Shown here: piece by piece, positions 29,301 to 37,190 of the stretch | Position numbering within the stretch: position 1 is the first letter of the stretch | Layout: each line of letters opens with the position of its first letter | Source of the DNA: Mastigias papua | Lineage: Eukaryota; Cnidaria; Scyphozoa; Rhizostomeae; Mastigiidae | Direction of reading: 5' to 3' | DNA length: 64,000 nucleotides | Assembly (NCBI GenBank): GCA_964019165.1 | Contig: OZ025281.1 | Span: 10,796,388-10,860,387 of the forward strand | Notes under the pieces: model-generated | The model's input: the letters and a program-made list of their open reading frames with translations, nothing else | The model's database searches: none | What the model was told of the DNA's origin: nothing | Program-made: the position numbers and the translations under genes

Positions 29301-29436
29301 TTGGTTTAATGTTCTGTTCTCTTCCAACTCATCAGCTCCCACAAGCAGTGCAGGTTATCAAACTACGTCAACATATAAAGCTCAACCAGTAAGGCAAATG
29401 AAGAGGGTTGCCAGAGAAGCAACATATCCTTATTGA
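2254..29436 (+). CDS. KHDRBS (Sam68/SLM)-type STAR RNA-binding protein, 10 exons
   Basis: Coding exons: 2254-2347, 11735-11991, 12324-12440, 13031-13177, 15111-15342, 20446-20487, 22160-22251, 25633-25694, 27269-27315, 29336-29436 (TGA). All junctions are GT-AG and the phases chain without a break, giving 396 residues (Sam68 443, SLM1/2 about 350). Residues 4-35 form a Qua1 dimerisation helix ([16 protein letters not shown]). The maxi-KH domain runs about 100-185 with the GPRG RNA-binding loop at 126-129 and GKGSMRDK after it, and Qua2 follows to about 220. The C-terminal third has RGR/RGG motifs that are likely arginine-methylation sites, then a Tyr-rich tail ([16 protein letters not shown]). 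Both are hallmarks of Sam68/SLM and absent from Quaking. The family binds UA-rich RNA in the nucleus and controls alternative splicing; tail tyrosines are targets of Src-type kinases. Which vertebrate paralogue is closest cannot be decided by eye. Confidence 0.93.
8352..9266. mobile_element. MITE-like element with ~48-bp terminal inverted repeats
   Basis: The left end runs from GAATTCC at 8352 to a 15-base core ACCATAACGAGGTTA ending at 8398. The right end (about 9217-9266) holds the inverse, TAACCTCGTTATGGT, and closes with GGAATTC. The 48-base arms are roughly two-thirds identical and the core is perfect. No transposase was found inside, so a non-autonomous DNA transposon is the best reading. 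No target-site duplication was settled. Confidence 0.55.
11188..11237. repeat. Small hairpin
   Basis: The 22-base arms AGCGACAGATTTTCGATATC AA and its inverse pair with one 3-base internal mismatch around a loop of about 6 bases. This is a clean stem-loop, shorter than a usual microRNA precursor. Function unknown. Confidence 0.5.
11499..11627. mobile_element. Small inverted-repeat MITE, family A, copy 1
   Basis: The ends carry the same inverted repeat seen at 19247-19452: TCTC-CAACCTAA-TG-CC-ATCATCAT on the left and its inverse before AGAAAATAGACC on the right. It is about 130 bases long with no coding capacity, and lies just upstream of the acceptor of KHDRBS exon 2. Confidence 0.6.
11735..13177 (+). 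CDS. KHDRBS exons 2-4: linker and KH domain
   Basis: Exon 2 (11735-11991) encodes a Ser/Glu-rich linker of about 55 residues, then [19 protein letters not shown] and VPVKEFPK leading into the KH fold. Exon 3 (12324-12440, 39 codons) carries [19 protein letters not shown] with the GxxG-type loop. Exon 4 (13031-13177, 49 codons) carries [19 protein letters not shown] and the C-terminal KH helix. The linker is about 40 residues longer than in Sam68, judged from remembered family lengths. Splitting the KH domain over three phase-0 exons fits the family. Confidence 0.93.
12118..12230. repeat. Degenerate CAGT repeats in KHDRBS intron 2
   Basis: The stretch holds broken tetranucleotide units (cagtcagtcagtcaatcaa, and further agtcagtg units). 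It is non-coding simple sequence between exons 2 and 3. Confidence 0.6.
14285..14950. repeat. Purine-rich low-complexity sequence in KHDRBS intron 4
   Basis: Two blocks (about 14285-14560 and 14825-14950) consist of diverged ggtaagtaag-like units on the + strand. They look like a decayed tetranucleotide array. Many cryptic donor-like GTAAGT sites occur here, but no coding frame supports using them. Confidence 0.5.
16036..16314 (+). mobile_element. tRNA-derived SINE
   Basis: The head has a pol III A-box-like stretch (TAGCATAATGGTTAGAGCG) and a B box (GGTTCGAGTC at about 16089). A conserved SINE body follows (CACTGTCCACCCAGC, TACATGGGTACCTGG), and the tail ends CTAACCTTTACCTTT. Family name not assigned. 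A decayed relative lies at 61765-61937. Confidence 0.8.
16675..17067. mobile_element. Family B inverted-repeat MITE, diverged copy
   Basis: The left end shows CAACCTACATGTAGAGAGC. Near the right end is GTTGAAATTGAAGAGCTATTTAGGAGCTT, closing with GGCTCCTTA. These match the ends of the copies at 19855, 39758 and 44926 with many substitutions. No coding capacity. Confidence 0.5.
17162..17932 (-). mobile_element. Non-autonomous Harbinger-like transposon
   Basis: The terminal inverted repeat GGCTACGTTTAC-ACGAGACC continues as an inverted AAATGATCCACATCA inside, and the element is flanked by TAA on both sides (17159-17161, 17933-17935). A 3-bp TWA duplication is typical of PIF/Harbinger. The motif GTTTACACGAGA recurs several times near each end. 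On the minus strand a frame (17522-17286) encodes [17 protein letters not shown], resembling the N-terminal part of HARBI1/ALP1-type transposases. The remainder of the transposase is absent, so the copy cannot move itself. Confidence 0.8.
19247..19452. mobile_element. Small inverted-repeat MITE, family A, copy 2
   Basis: Arms of at least 60 bases face each other around a short centre: TGTTTGATTGGTTGAGAGCT then GGTCTATTTTCTCCCAACCT and AACTGACCAATCAT on the left, and the same inverted on the right with a handful of differences. The outer ends include TAGCAT, shared with the copy at 11499-11627. Confidence 0.75.
19855..20232. mobile_element. Family B inverted-repeat MITE
   Basis: It begins GTAAGGAACC...AGGAGCCTACAAGTAGA and ends with GAAATTAAGGAGCTATTTAGGAACTTTTAGCA, then TAGGTTCCTTATA, the inverse of the family's left end (TATAAGGAACCTACATGTAGA). 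The middle has diverged. No coding capacity. Confidence 0.6.
20446..20487 (+). CDS. KHDRBS exon 6 (42-nt RGG exon)
   Basis: The exon is bounded by cttag and gtaagg. It enters and leaves in phase 1, encoding [14 protein letters not shown]. Length and phase mean that skipping it would keep the frame, making it a natural candidate for a cassette exon that alters the arginine-glycine region. Inferred from phase and sequence; no transcript evidence is available here. Confidence 0.75.
22160..29436 (+). CDS. KHDRBS exons 7-10: C-terminal RG/Tyr-rich tail
   Basis: Exon 7 (22160-22251) encodes the [16 protein letters not shown] and [12 protein letters not shown] segments. Exon 8 (25633-25694) encodes the [16 protein letters not shown] repeat. 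Exon 9 (27269-27315) encodes [15 protein letters not shown]. Exon 10 (29336-29436) ends in [13 protein letters not shown] and a TGA. The basic tip followed by Tyr-Pro-Tyr resembles the nuclear-localisation C terminus of Sam68 (family knowledge). The Tyr clusters are plausible kinase and SH2/SH3 docking sites. Confidence 0.88.
22949..23821 (-). mobile_element. Non-autonomous Harbinger-like transposon with transposase remnant
   Basis: Inverted ends GGCCCCGTTTACACGATGCC and GGTACGACGCCGGTTCGAT at the left are mirrored at the right, flanked by TTT on both sides (22946-22948, 23822-23824). Internal copies of CCCGTTTACACGATGCC point to nested or rearranged ends. The minus-strand frame 23375-23139 encodes [17 protein letters not shown], then [15 protein letters not shown] and ELCDE, a good match to the N-terminal region of HARBI1/ALP1-like transposases (family knowledge). 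The DDE nuclease core is missing. A related fragment sits in the element at 17162-17932. Confidence 0.83.
23869..23955. repeat. CAT/CAC trinucleotide microsatellite
   Basis: Imperfect catcatcaccat repeats. They generate His-rich and Met-rich open frames on the two strands that are not genes. Confidence 0.85.
24714..24750. repeat. CAA trinucleotide run
   Basis: An acaacaacaacaacaacaac run with one ATA interruption, in KHDRBS intron 7. Confidence 0.85.
28480..28645 (-). pseudogene. Possible LINE C-terminal relic
   Basis: In one minus-strand frame the peptide reads [19 protein letters not shown], which resembles the Cys-rich region found near the C terminus of many non-LTR reverse transcriptase polyproteins (CPxCGxxESxxHxxW). 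Flanking sequence quickly runs into stops. A short relic, moderately supported. Confidence 0.4.
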
Positions 29437-30404
29437 TTAGAATTAAATGATATATAGTTAAACTGGACCACACCCTAAGAGATGTATCGTTAGTACCCTG
29501 AGTGTAACTTTTTCCGTAACGTTTAACGCGGGTAACTTTGCTGGTAACCAGGAGTTTCTCTTGTTGCAAAAGTTTGTCCATGGTTTTGTATTGTCGTGTG
29601 CATTCTGATGGAATTTAAACATTAGAATGGCTCGCGTTATGTTGATTTATTTACCAGTAGAAATTTCGGCTTGTTTCGAAGTCCATCTGGTTCACTTGTA
29701 CGCCACAGAATATTGTATCTGTTTTGGTCAAGGATGGTAGAGTACAAACTGTTCTAACACTCCTGGAATGGTTGCTGTGAGCTTTTGCACCAAGAAATTA
29801 TCCTGATTTCCACATTTTAATTCCGTATGTCAAACTTTTTAACAGTAGTACCAAATACCATCATGAATGGGCATTCCTTTTACCGTGACATGCTACAGCA
29901 ACGGAGTAACGTTTGCTAGGCCCGTGCCACACACCTTAGGCCGTGCTAGAGAGTTGTCCATTTACCTTTACTTTTCATATCCTTAATGAATAACAGTTTG
30001 ACTTTACATAACATTTCCTAATATTATCAATTAAGCAGTGTCATAACGCATGAAGTGTGTAAAACAAATCGTAATGCAAGCTAATTTGCCAATGTGCGTA
30101 AAAATGAAACTCGGTTAGATGTATCAGAGTGACCGCAATTTTAAACAATTTTGTGACAAATAGTGACCGCAATTTTAACCAACTATACTTACAAATAGTA
30201 CATTCAACTAATACATCTTTAAGATCTTGACAAAGATGTCCCACGGCGGTTCTATTTAATCCTGATTGGTATTATCCATAGAACTGGGTATTCAAAGCAA
30301 GGTAGCTGTTAGGCCTAGAGTGTGCAACATGCAAGTAATTTCCAGGATAAAGTTCAATAGTGAAGCTTTAATTCCAGGATGAAAAGTTTTCCTCGCTAGA
30401 TCTA

Positions 30405-30410
30405 AATAAA
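30405..30410 (+). promoter_or_regulatory. Candidate KHDRBS polyadenylation signal
   Basis: An AATAAA lies about 970 bases after the KHDRBS stop codon. The 3' end is not otherwise visible, and variant signals nearer the stop cannot be excluded. Confidence 0.3.
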
Positions 30411-33400
30411 ATTGATTACAGCCAGCACTGGTCACAAACGATGCTTAATCAAAGTTGATTCTTCAGATTACAGATCTTAAAAGTATTCTTAATTTTTGTG
30501 TAAAGTTATTTTGTGCATGAAAATTGTAGAATACAATCAAGGCCTAAGCAATGTAAGTTGCAGCTTAAACACTAATTAACATTTTGGTAACCATATGCCG
30601 CTAATTGTAAAGAGCTTTTGCTTCTACACAGACTAACTTTAGAAAGAGCCATGAACTGAAAGAAACACTTGTATCAGAATTCTTTAAACGTCCATTTTTA
30701 ATGTTAAACGTTGGTTTGTTGATCATTAAGACATTAATAGTCTTAATTCAGTATTATGTTCATATTGTAATGTGAAGTCTGATGATATGTTAAGCTGCAT
30801 AATTCATTTGAACATAGAACTTCATGAACATAAATATATACTGTAATTACAGTTGTCTATTCTAATCTATTAAAAGTTTAAATTTCATTCTAATTCCATT
30901 AACTGTAGTAAAGCTAGCTTCAATTTTATTCCTGAAAAACTGAAGAGTTTATTTAACATTGAAGGTAAGTGTTGAGTATATGTTTCTTATTTGTGGTTTT
31001 ATCTTCATATTATACCCAAGCTATCCATTATTTACTTCACTGTATGCCCTTAGAGCCTTCCAATCCTTGGAATCTTTATCTCACGTGCATCGTTATTGCC
31101 CTCAAGTTCCTCTGCTTTACCATATCTTGCCAATATCTCCTTTACTGCTTTTGTATCTCTACACATATTTCACTGGTGTCGAACTCAACTTGCTTCTCAC
31201 TTCGGCAGCTGCTCGTGTAAACCTACGAGCACTTCAGAGCTTCTGTTTTGATCATTCAGAACTTATCTCTATCCCAGCTCACCTCTGGTCCAGCTCACCT
31301 CTGATCCTACTCACGTTAGACCCAGATTAACTTAGATCAGGTTTTATTTTGATCAATTTCACCCTACTCACACTTCACCCTCAGATCCTACCCACCCAAC
31401 TTCCACCACATCCGATCTATCCTAGCCTAGGCAACCTCAAGCCCAATTACCTCATGCCTCTCTCTTTCCCTCATGTACCCTCTGATTGTTCCGCCTACGT
31501 AAATAACAATCACATTTCACCCTCGGGAAGATCCCCATTCTGATCAATTGACGGTAACGTTAAAACAGAAGGTAGATTAGAACTTAGCTTGCTCACATTA
31601 AATCTGTGCCTTTTAAACTATGGCTTTCATACACTTAATTAACTTTAATTCAACGCACCTGAAATTTCACTCATGTTTAAATTCATTCATAACTCACACC
31701 AAATCACTAATTGTTGAAATAATCGAAATTTGAATTTACAACTTCACTTCATCAGCGACTATGGTTTTGTAAATTGTCTTAATTCTCTTAGATCTACCTC
31801 CGTAAATGTACCTTTGATGAATTCTTAGACGATAAAGAACTAACGAATAAACCCCCTTCATAAATTTGGTTTTTAGTTGAACATAAGGATATGAAAAGTA
31901 GTGGAAACTTTTTCTCCGAAGAAACACATCAAGTAGTGGACTTGTCGTTCAATTTTCCATTGAATTTGTTTGCGTGGTTGTTCTGTGAAGTCTTAAGGAT
32001 TTCATACTCTATTCATTTTATGTACGGTAGTGATCTGAATAACTGCAAGATGACTTCGAGGTTTGCCCTCGCCCAGTTTGCCTCGTGTCCATGCCGATGG
32101 TTATCAGTTTGCAAGCCAGTTCTACCTTACTTGTTCCATTGCGTCCCTTTTGCCCCGTTGCCGCACTTTGATTTTTTATTCATGGTTAGTTCCGAGTCAT
32201 GGTTTTTCTCATCATCTGTTGTTTTAGTAAATAAGTAGCCTTTAATTTCTTCCATATGAGAATGTGAAAGGAAAGCCTGGAACGTGTTAGACACGAGAAT
32301 TTAAATTTTGGTCTTTGGTAGAATCCAAGCCTTCGACTTGAGTGTTTTAATATAGCATTTTCAACAATATTCTAGTTTTGTATGCTTTTCTATTGCCATT
32401 TATAACCTCGGCCTTGAAAGTTATGGTTGATTTTGTTTGCTGCTACAGATGCGTTTGTGCTAAGCCCTTTTATATTAAATTTTTGTACGTTTTTGAAGGA
32501 AGCATTTTCATAAGGGTATATTCTTAGCTGTTCCTAAATATCTCTTCATTTATTATCGTATAACTTGGATCTCTGTGGCCTCTTTCTCTTTCCTTTATGC
32601 TTCGTAGAGACAGTCAGTTTTGCAACAGACAATTAGTCATTAGCGGGGCGATTAACTTAGCCAGCATTCACTATACTGGACACAGGCATTATGGTCCAGA
32701 CCTGAAACAGCCACCTTAGCTTATTAGCGGTCGGTTATTTTCCAGAGTGCATATTTACACGTCCTTCCCTTCAGTGTTAGACCTACCCTGTTCATGACAG
32801 AAACAGAAACATTCTTTCCTGTTGTCACATTTACCTTGCCTGTCGCGAACAGCTGCCTGTGCATTTCAAAACTCGATCGTTTCTGGCATCGTTGCTTTCA
32901 CTGGCATCTCGTCCCACAAATTTGAAGTTGCCATTAACAACAGAATGTTCCGTGCCTGCACGCTGTAGTGCTCCCAAATGCTAATCAGTTATTTTTGGCA
33001 CGAAGCCGCCCGTTTTGAATCACTTCGCCCCTTTTGACTCATTGGGTATACAATCGTGAAACGTTCACTGAAAGGGGGACACGAGTGAAAGTACATGATT
33101 AACCATTATGAGGTGGGATGTTGGGATGCAACTCTCGATAAAACTTAATTATAGTTTGAAAGAGCAAAATACAATTATAGCTGCCAGTAGAGACAAAATA
33201 GTCATCTACTGAATTATATTATGGAAATTTATTTTTTATGTAATGCAACTGTAGCACTGAAGAGGTGGATATTATATCCAGCTGTACAGACCACGAAATT
33301 GTGTGTGCTAACTGTTCTCAAATGCTTCAAAGTATCGCTCTTCAACCAGTACAAGCACTTGTCTCATCCGGCTTTGGACGCTTATGTTTTCATGTAAAGG

Positions 33401-33539
33401 TCTCCTACCCTGGGCTGACGCCTGATGTATAAATGTGATTATGAGGGGCTGTACTATAGTACATTTGTATTGCATTTGGTTTTATAGAGTAAACAAGTTT
33501 CTAACAAACACAAGGCTCAAATAAGGCAATTATTAGGAA

Positions 33540-33790
33540 ACATGTAAGAAAGGCTGAGTTCCAAAAGTAGACTTGAAAAATCTGTTTCTGCATGGAAAAT
33601 TTCTGTATCAAACTGGAAAAATACATAGAACATAAGTCACTCGAATGTTTTTTGCTAAAAATTCTACTTCTAGTTTCACAGTTGCCTAGTTGTTGTCGTA
33701 AATTTCAAGAATCACATTAATTTATTTAAGCAGTTCAGAAACAGGCCTGGATTAGACAAAATATTAAGAAACATCCAGGCTGAAGGGGAA
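33540..33790. repeat. Interspersed repeat, family C, copy 1
   Basis: Shares ordered segments with 48690-48960: TATCAAACTGGAAAAATACATAGA, TAAAAATTCTACTTCTAGTTTCACAG and GTTGCCTAGTTGTTG align with TATTAAACTGGAAACAAAATACA, AAAACATTCTGCG and GTTGCCTTGTTGTTA. Non-coding, class unknown. Confidence 0.6.
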
Positions 33791-35229
33791 ATTTTCTGTC
33801 TTATAAAAAACATGTAGTCGAATTCGACATTGATATTGATGACTTATTATCAGGATATATATACAACCTTACGCTAGGCGTAATCTCATTTTTGTCATAA
33901 TTGTCACACGTCTACAAATCATGCTTTTGGGCGCGATAGTTGATGCTATCTATACAGAGAAATAATATACATAATAATCCAGACTAGTGAAATTCGTATT
34001 GCGCATTCCTGAATTCTCGGCCGAAGCTGTATTAATCCCAACCTCGTACAGGAACCATCTATGTATTACATGCATACGAGGCCATAACCAAATGACAAAA
34101 GCTGTTAACTGCAATCTGTTTTGGTACCATACCTTAATCGTGTGGGATTGGAGCAATGTTTACCATTTTTAACACTTTGCCTTTGCAAAAGATATTTGTG
34201 CAATGGGTAAACACCTTTACAGACCTACTGGTAGGCTCTTGAATAATCTTCAGGCTCTCTAATTCTGAGAACTGTATTTATCTGTCTACAATGTAACAAA
34301 TGGAAGGTTAATTCCATATACATCAGGATCGCTTCTCAATAATCACAACACTGAAGATAGAGGCGTTTCGCATGGCCCCCTGTACATTGTTCTTCCCAAA
34401 TATGGCAAAATGATGTCCATATATGTATATAAGATGCAATTTCTTACAGGCTTATACTCCCTTAGGGCGGAGGGACCTCAGGAAAGTCTATGTTCTGTAG
34501 ACTTGTGAAAATGATGATGAAGATAGGTGACATCCTGTCAATCCAGATGAACGGTTATTTTTTTTGCCAACATGGCTCCAATTTTATGCAAGTCAACAGA
34601 TGGTGCCACAGAGACAACTTTCTTTTGAGAAAATCTACAATGAAAAACACTAAAGAAACGAGAAACAGAGTGTCTTTGACAACATTTGTACACAGTCCCT
34701 TCCAGTGGGGCCCTGCTTGGTGCACAAATGTGAAGTGGTTGTCCAGTGAAGTAGACAGTTCCAGAACGTCATTTAACTCCTGATGCGTGTGTTGAGAACT
34801 GCTAGTACATTGATAAAAACTCTTGCTCAAAATTGCAGGTACTTCTAAACGTACGCAATTTTTTGAGCTGTTGACCTAGGGTGGCCAGGAGTTAGAAGGC
34901 ACTTTGCGTTTTTAACAGACTCAAGAGTGTTGGCTCTACAAGAGTGGGGCCGCATTAATTCGCCTCGAGGGCCGTATGTTTTCGTTTCGTTGCTCCGGAT
35001 TACGGCGAAGAAATATAGCAAGCACTTTTTCTAGATGGACCGAAATATACAGTCCGGTTTGTGCATCTATCAGAACAGGATCCGGATTCTGAGAATTATT
35101 TCAGTAGATTTTAATAGAAAAGTAAGTGGACCTAGTAATTCTGTTCGGAATAATACTTCAAAATCCGGACAAGCTAGATCCGAATTGTGCGAGCTCGACC
35201 GTAGTTCCTATTTCGATTAGCCAGCTGCA

Positions 35230-35480
35230 CACAGACAGGGTTCTCAGGGGTCTGGAAAATCTGGGAAACATGGAAAAGTCAGGGACTTACATTTGAGGTC
35301 AGGGAATATCTGGAAACATCAGGGAATTTTTGTCTGGTCAGGAAAGTTTTCCAAGCTCTCATTGTTTTTGCTCACTTCTTTGTCAGCTTATATGCCAATC
35401 AATTTCCTTGGCCCACCAAAAATGCTTTGGAAAATGTGCAGAAGTCAGGGAAGTTTTGTGAAAGGAGTCCTGAAAGCCTT
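35230..35480. repeat. Degenerate CAGGGAA-type repeat
   Basis: Several variants of gtcagggaa/tggaaa recur at irregular spacing (tctgggaaacatggaaaagtc, gtcagggaatatctggaaac, atcagggaattttt, gtcagggaagtttt). This is the remains of a short tandem or interspersed repeat. Confidence 0.5.
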
Positions 35481-36000
35481 GATTGACAATTGAAGACACA
35501 GTTAAGATACGATATAACCGTTTTGGGGCAAGTATGAGACACGCTTATGTCGCAACTTGGCTCTGCGTTGAATAATCATGATGCAACTGAGTTTGACAAA
35601 ATATTAGAAACTACCATATAATATCGGATATGCTCCTCGTAGCGTAGTCTGCTGGGCTCCGCTGAAATATGCTAGAATGTTATGTGTACCTCGTACATGA
35701 TTATAGGAAATCAGATCTGTCCAATGTATGCAGTGACTCTAGTGCTTATATAGAAATAGGAAGATTTCAGGTATTGGATGTATAGGAACGTGAATTTGTT
35801 GCTTCCTATAGACTGCTGTTCGTTCTGTAACATCCTTCGTTGATCCATGTTGTTGTTATTGTAAATCCAATCCAGAGCGTAACAGAGCCTAAATGGGCGA
35901 TTTTTCTCGCAATATTGGACAATAAAAGCGAATTGTTGATTGAAATACATATTTTAGGATCTACTATATAAATACTAAAAGCTCAATTCTATGTAGATTA

Positions 36001-36140
36001 GAAGAAATGAAAAGTGAAAGTGCGAGAAAATAACCGACCCGAGCGGGATTCGAACTCGCGACCCCTGACTAGTCAGGGGTCGCGAGTTCGAATCCCGCTC
36101 GGGTCGGTTATTTTCTCGCACTTTCACTTTTCATTTCTTC
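36001..36140. repeat. Perfect 140-bp palindrome with tRNA-like core
   Basis: The two 70-base arms (36001-36070, 36071-36140) are exact reverse complements with no spacer. The symmetric centre is CTGACTAGTCAG. Next comes GGGGTCGCGAGTTCGAATCC, which holds a near-consensus pol III B box and a T-arm-like stem-loop, then CGGGTCGG and an AT-rich outer arm. Because the unit is palindromic, the B box is present in both directions. This reads as the 3' half of a tRNA-like sequence joined head to head with itself. A diverged copy lies at 36713-36815. Confidence 0.9.
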
Positions 36141-36712
36141 CAAACCCTGTTGCTTCTACTTAGATTGGAAGAGTTTTCTCCAATGGACTCTTCACCTAAT
36201 GAGGGGGGTAATTGGGCGCTTCTTGGCCAAACAACGTAACCAGTCGGACATAGTATTCCTTTAGTCACGTGGGTTCAGATCCACATCTGCTATAAATGTC
36301 CATTCATCTTTCGGTCATTATCCGACGTTGACATTGATGAGTGCCGGGTGAACAAGTGCTATGAGTGTGCTATTCCATATTTTGTTTCATAATTTTTAAA
36401 CTGTCTATTGTACAACATTGCTCTATCATTCAAATCACTATCAAAGTTTACTAGACCAAAATGTTCGTCGCCTGGTATGAGATACTTACTAAACGTTGCT
36501 CTCTATCCCAACTCGCATCTATGGCAACATGCACCAGACAATGTTCTACCTGCCGCTGACAATATATGTGGATGATTTAATGAGGAAACCTTCGGGAACT
36601 GAAAATGAGCTATACTGTTTTGTTTTAATGGAGTATTGTCCAGTATTCTTCTTCAATTCTCCTTTGTATTCTGCTCAATAGGAATTTTTTGTAAAAGTAA
36701 CAGGATTTAGAA
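36141..36712. other. Segment between the two tRNA-like palindromes
   Basis: 572 bases. At about 36308-36356 the + strand carries CTTTCGGTCATTATCCGACG, then GATGAGTGCCGGGTGAAC, the same motif that forms the arms of the fold-back element at 55472-55718. No gene recognised. Confidence 0.5.
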
Positions 36713-36815
36713 GAAATGAAATGTGAAAGTGCGAGAAAATAACCGACCCGAACGGGGTCGCGAGTTCGAATCCCCCTCGGGTCGGTTATTTTCTCGCACT
36801 TTCACTTTTCATTTC
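36713..36815. repeat. Second tRNA-like palindrome copy
   Basis: The 39-base arms (36713-36751, 36777-36815) differ at one base and match the outer arms of the 36001 palindrome. The 25-base centre is a single T-arm-like hairpin with GTTCGAATCC inside GGGG/CCCC, in place of the doubled core of copy 1. Both copies share the lead-in TTAGAAGAAATGAA. Confidence 0.9.
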
Positions 36816-36872
36816 AATAGGATTTCTATTTCATCAAGGCAGATCATATTAGTGGGTCGTTATTGTCCTATA

Positions 36873-37190
36873 TTCTATTTACAATGTGAGAGCGTTTGTC
36901 TCACTACCGGAAAATCTTGTGTTTGAGTCCAGGCCGAGTCATAACAAAGACTTCAAATATGGTACGCTCTGCCTTTTCGTCAGGTACTTGGCATGAAAGA
37001 ATAGACTGAGGAAGCTATTCACGCGTAGCCACCATTGGACCAGCTCCTTGCTCTAGTGAAGGCTACCAGTAAGGACCTTTCTCCGCAAACATTTGGCCTA
37101 GGGATACAGAGACGGACATATGTGCCTTCCTGTGCACCAATAGCGCAGAAAGGACCGTGACTGTGGTATTTGCTCGGCTATGTACAAAAA
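36873..37190 (+). mobile_element. Probable tRNA-derived SINE
   Basis: The head has GTGAGAGCGTTTGTCTCACT (A-box region) and GTTTGAGTCCAGGCC (B box) about 34 bases on, followed by a GAGTCATAACAAAGACTTCA and ATGGTACGCTCTGCC body. The layout is that of a SINE. The 3' end is uncertain. Confidence 0.55.

Larger units (their letters stand above)
30411..36000. other. Intergenic region without recognisable genes
   Basis: I see no conserved exon. The 31000-31550 part is pyrimidine-rich on the + strand and yields a 123-codon open frame without family features. A diverged interspersed repeat occupies 33540-33790. A CAGGGAA-type degenerate repeat lies at 35230-35480. Confidence 0.5.

Noticed and set aside
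30959..31330. 123-codon hydrophobic open frame
   Set aside because: Pyrimidine-rich DNA yields Leu/Ser/Phe-rich peptides by composition. No membrane protein family was recognised and no flanking exon fits.
36001..36140. A functional tRNA gene
   Set aside because: Only a T-arm-like and 3' part is present, duplicated as a palindrome. No D arm or A box, and no full cloverleaf can be drawn.
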